DNA of 64,000 bases from Celeribacter sp. PS-C1 (GTDB lineage: Bacteria; Pseudomonadota; Alphaproteobacteria; Rhodobacterales; Rhodobacteraceae). The notes under the pieces are model-generated. The model was not told the origin of the DNA. It searched no databases and worked only from the letters and a program-made list of their open reading frames with translations. Position 1 is the first letter of the stretch. The number at the start of each line of letters is the position of its first letter. Positions 58,280 through 64,000 of this stretch are shown piece after piece. The translations under genes were made by a program, and so were the position numbers. Location of the stretch: contig NZ_JAHXRW010000011.1 in the NCBI RefSeq assembly GCF_019429625.1, positions 1 through 64,000 of the forward strand. The letters are read 5' to 3'.

Positions 58280-58840
58280 CTACGGATTTAGGCGATGACG
58301 GACCATTTCTGACAGCTCAGTCAGCTCCATATCTTCCATGCCAAGCTCCGCGAGATGCAAGGCGGTGGAGAACAGATAGTCACTGTTGGGCCCGCGTCCC
58401 CCGACCGCCGCCGCGATGACATCGGCCTGCCGCTCGAGGCTCAAAGCGCCGGTGTATTGTTCGTGATCAGGATCAACGACATAGGCCAGAGCCGGTTCTG
58501 CGCGCCCGTCCTCCAGCCGCAATGTAACCTCGCGTTCGAGATAGGCGGAGGACACCAATTCACGCTCGCGCAGATAGGCAAGAGTATGCTCCGCCGCCTC
58601 GGGGGCCACCCGCAACGCCAGACCGCGACAGTGCGCGCTCTCATCCTCATCCAGCGCCAGAACCAGACCCGGCGCCTCCGGCGTGCCGCGATGGTGGATC
58701 GACCACATGCAAAACGAGCGCGCATAGCCCGACAGTGTCGCAGGGTGCCTCTCGACAAAGGCAAACCCCGGATTCCACATCAAAGAGCCATAGCCAAAGA
58801 CCCAAAACCCATCTCGCACCAACGCGTGATCGCCCGTCAT
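58280..58840 (-). CDS. Gamma-glutamylcyclotransferase, ChaC-like
   Basis: Protein of 186 residues of the GGCT fold. The substrate loop is FWVFGYGSLMWNPGFAFVER (YGSL near residues 17-20), and PGLVLALDEDESAHCRGLAL with CRGLALRV follows. Catalytic Glu near LREREL. ChaC-type enzymes break down glutathione to 5-oxoproline and Cys-Gly. It is divergent from the DUF2125 gene, with about 90 bases between. Confidence 0.9.
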   Translation of the reverse strand: MTGDHALVRDGFWVFGYGSLMWNPGFAFVERHPATLSGYARSFCMWSIHHRGTPEAPGLVLALDEDESAHCRGLALRVAPEAAEHTLAYLRERELVSSAYLEREVTLRLEDGRAEPALAYVVDPDHEQYTGALSLERQADVIAAAVGGRGPNSDYLFSTALHLAELGMEDMELTELSEMVRHRLNP

Positions 58841-58930
58841 CGTCTTTTCCTCATTGCTGTCTTTTCACCCGCCAGCCCCGCAGTTAAACACGGGGTCGGA
58901 CTGACCCGATCCTTTTCACAAGAGGTGATG

Positions 58931-59932
58931 ATGCGCAAACTGTTCTGGCTCGTTCTGGCCGCCGCCCTGATCTACACCGGCTATTGGATGATCGGTGCGA
59001 AAGGCACGGAAGGCGCCATCGCCGCATGGGTAAACGCTCGGAGCGCCGAAGGGTGGCAAGCCGAGGTCTCCGACATCAAGACCCGCGGCTTCCCGACCCG
59101 TTTCGACACGGAAATCCGTGACCCGCATCTGGCCGACCCGCGCACCGGAGTGGCGCTTTCCACGCCCAAGATCGAGATTCTGAGCCAGAGCCATCGCCCA
59201 ACGCGGTTCACCTTGCGCATGGCGCCTGAGGTCACACTCGCCTCGCCCTATCAGCGTCTCGACATCACACAGGAGCTGGCCGAAGCCCAGCTTTTCGTCG
59301 ATGCCGGACCGAATCTGACGCTGGATCATGCAGCTTTGACACTCAAAGATTTTCGCGTAGTCTCGACCGCCACTTGGGGGCTGTCGCTGGACACGGGCGA
59401 GATCACCACACAGCGTCAGAACGACGACCCGCTCACCCATGACATCAAAATGCATGTCGCGGGGTTTGCCCCGACCGGTGGATTGATCGAAGAGATTGAT
59501 CCCAAAGGCCTTTTATCCGATGAATTCGAGACGCTGGATCTCGACATGCGCGCAACTTTTGATGGGCCATGGAACATCCACGCGCTCGAAGGGCCGCGTC
59601 CACAGCCGACGAAGATCGAATTGACCACGCTGGACGCGCATTGGGGGGAGCTGGACCTGAAACTCGCGGGCAGTTTCGACATCGACAGCCGCGGTTATCC
59701 GCAGGGCAAACTTGCGGTCAAGGCAGAGAACTGGCGCGAGATGATCGAGCTTGCGATTTCCGTGGGTGCGATCCCGGAGAATATGAGCAAGCTGTCTCTG
59801 CGCGCGGGTGAAATGTTGGCGGGCTTGTCGGGGCGCAAGGATACAATTGATGCGGAACTGACGCTCAAAGATGGGATGATTTCGCTTGGTTTCATCCCCT
59901 TGGGGCCTGCACCGCGGATCGTCATTCGCTGA
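58931..59932 (+). CDS. DUF2125 domain protein
   Basis: Protein of 333 residues with an N-terminal membrane helix or signal peptide (MRKLFWLVLAAALIYTGYWM). The rest is a beta-rich domain of the DUF2125 type, with KTRGFPTRFDTEIRDPHLAD as a hallmark, and no known catalytic residues. The start at 58931 is preferred over an ATG at 58928 for spacing to AAGAGG. It is a conserved alphaproteobacterial envelope protein; function unknown. Confidence 0.82.
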   Translation: MRKLFWLVLAAALIYTGYWMIGAKGTEGAIAAWVNARSAEGWQAEVSDIKTRGFPTRFDTEIRDPHLADPRTGVALSTPKIEILSQSHRPTRFTLRMAPEVTLASPYQRLDITQELAEAQLFVDAGPNLTLDHAALTLKDFRVVSTATWGLSLDTGEITTQRQNDDPLTHDIKMHVAGFAPTGGLIEEIDPKGLLSDEFETLDLDMRATFDGPWNIHALEGPRPQPTKIELTTLDAHWGELDLKLAGSFDIDSRGYPQGKLAVKAENWREMIELAISVGAIPENMSKLSLRAGEMLAGLSGRKDTIDAELTLKDGMISLGFIPLGPAPRIVIR

Positions 59933-60036
59933 GGACTGTGGCGGGGCGACAGGTCTCTGACTTTCGTCAGCTTTAAAACCTTGTTTACCTGACCCTTATC
60001 CTCAATCGCATTCTCCCTCCCCGCGTTACCCCTAAA

Positions 60037-60056
60037 CTGGATAACCTTAACGCCTG
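60037..60056. other. AT-rich motif in a convergent gap, copy C
   Basis: CTGGATAACCTTAACGCCTG between the convergent DUF2125 and extensin genes. It matches 16 of 20 bases of the minus strand of 42192-42211. Confidence 0.35.
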
Positions 60057-60107
60057 AGAGAGATAGGTGTTTACCACGCCTGCCTTGGGCAAACGTGCTC
60101 GCACATC

Positions 60108-60860
60108 TCAGCGGCAATAGCTTCCAGAGCGATAGCGCGCCGTGTCGAAGTGGAAATGATCGCGGTGATAGACATCGCTTTCCGGCCCCAAAACCGTACC
60201 AAATGGCCCACAGCCCGCGCGATGCAATTTGCGCATGAGCGGTCCACGCACCGGGTCATTCCAGCCCTCCAGAACAGTGATGCGCGTTCCGTTCTCCAAA
60301 AGGACAGCCGAAATATCAATGGCGCGTCCTCGACCATGTTCGGAGATCTTCGCACCGGCCTGATTGTTGCGCGGACGGCAGACATAGCTTGCCGCCACTT
60401 CCAGTTGCGCCAGCCCACCGCCCAATCTGCCAACGCTCGGCTTGGCGCCTTTTTCGATCCAAGAGTGCAATGCTTTGGCCGTCCCGCAATCCACCATCGC
60501 CGGCGTCGAAAGTTTCACGCCAGAAATCTCGGTGATCTGGACAGGTTTCTGAATGCCACAGCCGGAAACGCGCCCCGGAACGGCTTTTAGATTTTGCCCC
60601 CGGATCGCATTGACGCCACACACCGAACCGTTTTGACCATAACGCACTTCGAGCACGGCAGGCACCTTGGGGCGCGGTTTCGGGACAGGAGAAGCGAAAG
60701 CCGTCGCGACCGTCGAGGTGTCCGATATCTCCATAGTCGAGGGAGCAACCGAGCCAGGACGAGGCAACGGCATCGGAGAGCTGTCGAGTGCAAAAGTGGG
60801 CGCTACGGACAGATTAAGAGCACTGAGAACAAGGGCACATATGACGGCCCGCCGCCTCAT
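60108..60860 (-). CDS. Extensin family protein
   Basis: Exported protein of 250 residues with the extensin-like C-terminal domain. Signal peptide to about SVAPTFALD (residue 25), then a Pro-rich linker (PMPLPRPGSV, VPKPRPKVPA). The domain has LSTPAMVDCGTAKALHSWIE, VCRPRNNQAGAKISEHGRG and AIDISAVLLENGTRITVLEG, with the conserved SEHGRGRAID. It is a probable cell-wall-associated D,D/D,L-peptidase-like fold; activity unknown. Overlaps tyrA by 4 bases. Confidence 0.88.
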   Translation of the reverse strand: MRRRAVICALVLSALNLSVAPTFALDSSPMPLPRPGSVAPSTMEISDTSTVATAFASPVPKPRPKVPAVLEVRYGQNGSVCGVNAIRGQNLKAVPGRVSGCGIQKPVQITEISGVKLSTPAMVDCGTAKALHSWIEKGAKPSVGRLGGGLAQLEVAASYVCRPRNNQAGAKISEHGRGRAIDISAVLLENGTRITVLEGWNDPVRGPLMRKLHRAGCGPFGTVLGPESDVYHRDHFHFDTARYRSGSYCR

Positions 60861-61792
60861 CCGCCCTTCTTCACACGGCCGAAATCCGGCGCATCCGTGT
60901 CCTGACCCGCCTCGATGATTCCGCGACGAATGGCGCGGGTGCGGGTGAAATAATCATGCAGCGTGTCACCATCGCCGGTGCGGATCGCGCGTTGCAGGGC
61001 GAAAAGCTCTTCGGTGAAGCGGCCAAGGATTTCCAGAGCGGCATCCTTGTTGGTCAGGAACACATCACGCCACATGGTCGGGTCAGACGCCGCGATCCGG
61101 GTAAAATCGCGAAAACCCGCGGCAGAGAATTTGATCACCTCTTGATCGGTCACCCGGCGCAGATCGTCGGCAACCCCCACCATCGTGTAGGCGATCAGGT
61201 GCGGCACGTGGGAGACCACGGCACAGACTGTATCATGATGCTCCGGGTCCATCCGCTCGGTATCGGCACCCAAAGCAGCCCAGAAATCTTCGAGCTTTTT
61301 GACTTCACCCTCGTCCGCGCCCTCGGGCGGCACGATCAGGCACCAACGGTTGTCGAACAGCTCGGCAAAACCAGAGCGCGGCCCAGAATGCTCAGTGCCC
61401 GCCATAGGGTGAGTGCCGATGAACTGCACGCCCTCTGGGATATGCGGCATCACGGCGTCGAGCACGGATTTCTTGACCGAGCCCACATCGGTGACCACCG
61501 CGCCGGGTTTCAGCGCGCTCTGGATCTCTTCCATCACTGGGCCCATCGCGCCGACGGGCACGGCCAGAACGATGAGATCGGCATCCGACACGGCCTCGGC
61601 GGCCGTGTCGCAGACCCGATCCACGAGGTCGATTTCACGCGCGGTCTCGCGCGTCGCCTGAGAGCGGGCAAAGCCCGTGATCTCGCCTGCAACGCCCGCG
61701 CGGCGCATGGCCAACGACATCGAGCCCGCGATCAGACCAAGCCCGATCAACGCGACGCGATTATAGATTACCTTTGATCCCGTCTCAGACAC
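60857..61792 (-). CDS. tyrA: Prephenate/arogenate dehydrogenase family protein
   Basis: NAD(P)-dependent dehydrogenase of 311 residues in tyrosine synthesis. The Rossmann motif is [20 protein letters not shown] (about 12-31), followed by [19 protein letters not shown], and the active-site His region [15 protein letters not shown], with [13 protein letters not shown] near the C-terminus. Overlaps hisC by 8 bases, so they are coupled; the hisC product is an aromatic-type aminotransferase family member. Confidence 0.93.
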   Translation of the reverse strand: MSETGSKVIYNRVALIGLGLIAGSMSLAMRRAGVAGEITGFARSQATRETAREIDLVDRVCDTAAEAVSDADLIVLAVPVGAMGPVMEEIQSALKPGAVVTDVGSVKKSVLDAVMPHIPEGVQFIGTHPMAGTEHSGPRSGFAELFDNRWCLIVPPEGADEGEVKKLEDFWAALGADTERMDPEHHDTVCAVVSHVPHLIAYTMVGVADDLRRVTDQEVIKFSAAGFRDFTRIAASDPTMWRDVFLTNKDAALEILGRFTEELFALQRAIRTGDGDTLHDYFTRTRAIRRGIIEAGQDTDAPDFGRVKKGG

Positions 61793-62879
61793 CGGCCTGT
61801 TCCCCGCGGAATTGGCCGATCACATGGGCAACACGACGGCAGGAGGCCTCGTCGCCCACAGTGATCCGCAGGCAATTCGGCAGACCATAGCCCGCCACAC
61901 GGCGCACGATGATGCCGTTTTGCTTGAGGAACTCGTCACAGGCCTCTGCCTCCCCCTGATCTTGGAACCGGGCGAGGATAAAGTTGGCGCAGGAAGTGTC
62001 AGACGGCACGCCCAGCTCCATCAGCGCTTCGGCCAGCCATGCGCGCAGACGGGTGTTGTCCTCACGGCATTTCTCCACCCAATCGCGGTCTTTGACTGCG
62101 GCTTCGGCGGCGGCCATTTGCGCTTCCGACAGGTTGAACGGACCGCGCACGCGGTTCAGCACGTCGATGATTTCCTGCGGACCATAGCCCCAGCCGACGC
62201 GCACGCCGCCCAGACCGTAGATCTTCGAGAATGTCCGTGTCATCACCACGTTGTCCCGCGCCTCGACCAAAGCCGCGCCGCCATCGAAACCTTCGACGAA
62301 TTCGGCATAGGCGCCATCAAGAACAAGGATCGCCTGTGACGGAATCTCCGAGGCCAGACGCGCGATGTCGCGTTGACCGATCATTGTCCCGGTCGGGTTC
62401 GCCGGATTGGCGATGAAGATCAGCTTGGTCTTCTCGTTACAGGCGGCGAGGATGGCATCCACATCCACCACGCGCTCGCGTTCCGGCACACAGACGGGCT
62501 CGGCGCCTGCGGCACGGGCGGAGATTTTATACATGGAAAAGCCGTGCTCGGTGTAGATCACCTCATCGCCCACGCCGGCATAGGCCTGACAGAGGAAGGT
62601 GATGATCTCATCCGAACCAACGCCACAGATGATCCGCGCGGCATCGAGACCGTGCACATCTGCAATGGCTTTGCGCAGGCTGGTGTGATCGGTATTCGGG
62701 TAGCGGTGGAGGGTATGAACCGCCTTGGCAAAAGCTGCCTTGGCGCCTTCGGGCGCGCCGAACGGGTTCTCGTTCGACGACAGCTTGATCACATTGTCCA
62801 CGCCTTGCACATGGCTGGCGCCGCCCTGATAGAGAGCGATGTCAAGAATGCCGGGTTGCGGTTCGATCAAACGGGTCAT
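61785..62879 (-). CDS. hisC: Histidinol-phosphate aminotransferase
   Basis: PLP enzyme of 364 residues. [20 protein letters not shown] at the N-terminus, [34 protein letters not shown], and the PLP-lysine in [20 protein letters not shown] (about 214-233). The C-terminal Arg-binding segment [13 protein letters not shown] is present. It may also transaminate prephenate or aromatic keto acids, since it is coupled to tyrA. A clear promoter was not found upstream. Confidence 0.94.
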   Translation of the reverse strand: MTRLIEPQPGILDIALYQGGASHVQGVDNVIKLSSNENPFGAPEGAKAAFAKAVHTLHRYPNTDHTSLRKAIADVHGLDAARIICGVGSDEIITFLCQAYAGVGDEVIYTEHGFSMYKISARAAGAEPVCVPERERVVDVDAILAACNEKTKLIFIANPANPTGTMIGQRDIARLASEIPSQAILVLDGAYAEFVEGFDGGAALVEARDNVVMTRTFSKIYGLGGVRVGWGYGPQEIIDVLNRVRGPFNLSEAQMAAAEAAVKDRDWVEKCREDNTRLRAWLAEALMELGVPSDTSCANFILARFQDQGEAEACDEFLKQNGIIVRRVAGYGLPNCLRITVGDEASCRRVAHVIGQFRGEQAGV

Positions 62880-63024
62880 GTGTCCACTCGCTTAGAATTG
62901 TCCGCCTCTCTTAGCGCTGCGCGTTCGACATTGCCAGACAGATGAGCAACCTCTGTGCAGATGTTGCGTTGTGGCGTCGGTGTGTGCCCCCATCGACACG
63001 CATTGGTCGGGACCATGCGGTGCC

Positions 63025-64000
63025 TCAGACAACAGCCCCCGTCGCAGGTTTCCATTTGAACCCGGCGCGGATGATGCCGTGATCGTTCGTGCCTGTCGCC
63101 TTGTGGTCATCGAGATTGAGGTGATCATTATCGACTGTCATCTCGTCAAAGGCCCACAGACGGCGTTTGGAATGATCGTAGAACTCCTGCGAAAACAGGA
63201 TGTGATCGAGGCTCTCGCGCTCTTTCTTGTAGACATGCGTGTAATAGACGTCGCGGGTCGAGCGATATTCCTGAAGCGTCTGCGCCGTGTAGAGCGCGTT
63301 GTCTCCGCCGCCCTCGGAAAGCCCCGTCAGATATTGCGGCTGTTCGGTCAAGATATTGAGCGTGTTGGACAATTTGCTGTCGTTCATATCGCCGATCACC
63401 ACCACAGGCGTGTTCGTGCCCTTGGTCAGATTGGTGATGATCATCCGCAAAGCCGTCGCCTCCGCCGTGCGGCGGATGGTCGAGACGGCATAACCCAGAG
63501 CCGTCAGGTGATCTTTGTGTGTGTCGCGCTCATACCACTCCTCGCGCCAAAGCTCGGTCGGGCGGCGGGATTTGAAATGGCAAACAAAGACATGAATGAC
63601 CGGCGTATCAGGGTGCGGCTGGACGGTGAGATGCAGGACCGGTCGTGAGAAGCTGGTAAGCGCCACAGCGATGCGATCCTGTTGCGGATCATCACCGCCC
63701 GAGGCCAGCACCATCTCATCGGGAAACTCGGTGATCCATTCGGGATCGTCGACAAGAATGTCTTTGCGCACCAGCCCGGCACAAACAATGCGCGTTCCGG
63801 GATGACCGGGCGGGACAAGCGCCTGATGCGTCGCATCAAGCCCGGCCATCTGCATCGCCTCTTGCAGGGCCTCCTCGGCCCAAAGTTCCTGAAAGCCCAC
63901 GACATCCGCAGATAGGCGTTTCAAAACCGCACCGGTGTAGAAAATCTTGGCTGCATATTCCTCCTCCGACCACGTAGAGCCGGAATACATCGCGGCGCCG
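63025..64000 (-). CDS. Endonuclease/exonuclease/phosphatase family protein, 5' end missing
   Basis: At least 325 residues of an EEP-fold protein; the frame is open to the window edge, so the N-terminal strand is outside. Visible motifs: SADVVGFQELWAEEALQEAM with the metal-binding Glu, VIHVFVCHFKSRRPTELW with the active-site His, VVVIGDMNDSKLSNTLNIL with the Asp/Asn pair and the final GTNDHGIIRAGF His. The phosphatase versus nuclease role cannot be decided here. 145 bases of gene-free sequence separate it from hisC. Confidence 0.85.
   Translation of the reverse strand, partial: GAAMYSGSTWSEEEYAAKIFYTGAVLKRLSADVVGFQELWAEEALQEAMQMAGLDATHQALVPPGHPGTRIVCAGLVRKDILVDDPEWITEFPDEMVLASGGDDPQQDRIAVALTSFSRPVLHLTVQPHPDTPVIHVFVCHFKSRRPTELWREEWYERDTHKDHLTALGYAVSTIRRTAEATALRMIITNLTKGTNTPVVVIGDMNDSKLSNTLNILTEQPQYLTGLSEGGGDNALYTAQTLQEYRSTRDVYYTHVYKKERESLDHILFSQEFYDHSKRRLWAFDEMTVDNDHLNLDDHKATGTNDHGIIRAGFKWKPATGAVV

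Overview
The window looks like a piece of the main chromosome of a Rhodobacteraceae (Roseobacter-group) alphaproteobacterium. It is GC-rich, almost fully coding, and carries gene orders that I know from that family: ruvCAB and ybgC-tolQRAB-pal-cpoB-tilS-ftsH on one strand; an F1-only atpHAGDC operon with an H-type lectin gene nearby; HAD hydrolase-MaoC-ribF; hisC-tyrA-extensin; a one-gene DUF2125 protein; and a complete Tad (Flp pilus) assembly block. I see no insertion sequences, phage genes, CRISPR array, rRNA or tRNA genes.

Layout. 1-2618: tail of a 3-oxoacid CoA-transferase gene, then a DprE1-like FAD oxidase followed by an SDR reductase (possibly a sugar epimerase pair). 2655-18360: Tad pilus region. 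A lytic transglycosylase faces two tandem Flp pilin genes that encode the same 63-residue protein, then cpaB, cpaC, an OmpA-type lipoprotein, cpaE, cpaF, tadB, tadC, two TPR lipoproteins and the prepilin peptidase. Hairpins after the pilins, after cpaB and after the OmpA lipoprotein split the locus into probable separate transcription units. Two unassigned neighbours follow: a large GT-C-like membrane protein and an orphan AAA+ ATPase.

18443-34306: mostly minus strand cell-envelope and housekeeping genes: chorismate mutase-like protein, ftsH, tilS, Tol-Pal, thpR, ruvCAB, prmA, with aroQ on the plus strand. 34398-44011: msrA, an MFS transporter, a YeeE/YedE sulfur transporter with a convergent rhodanese, HAD hydrolase, MaoC hydratase, ribF, YcgN-like protein, a threonine-aldolase-like enzyme, a DsbA-fold isomerase and prs. 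44085-49793: H-type lectin, MazG-like protein and the F1 ATP synthase genes. 49800-64000: methyltransferase/gloB divergent pair, clpA with a possible heat-shock promoter, an M23 peptidase, a MotA/MotB-like pair, ChaC-like cyclotransferase, DUF2125 protein, extensin-like protein, tyrA, hisC and the 3' part of an endonuclease/exonuclease/phosphatase gene.

The most coherent multi-gene machine is the Tad pilus. The least explained pieces are the AAA+ ATPase and membrane protein beside it, the MotA/MotB-like pair at 55379-58202, the dyad cluster in front of the pilins, and a short AT-rich motif found in three gaps between convergent genes. All functional calls rest on reading the translated sequence and on family knowledge; no database search was run.
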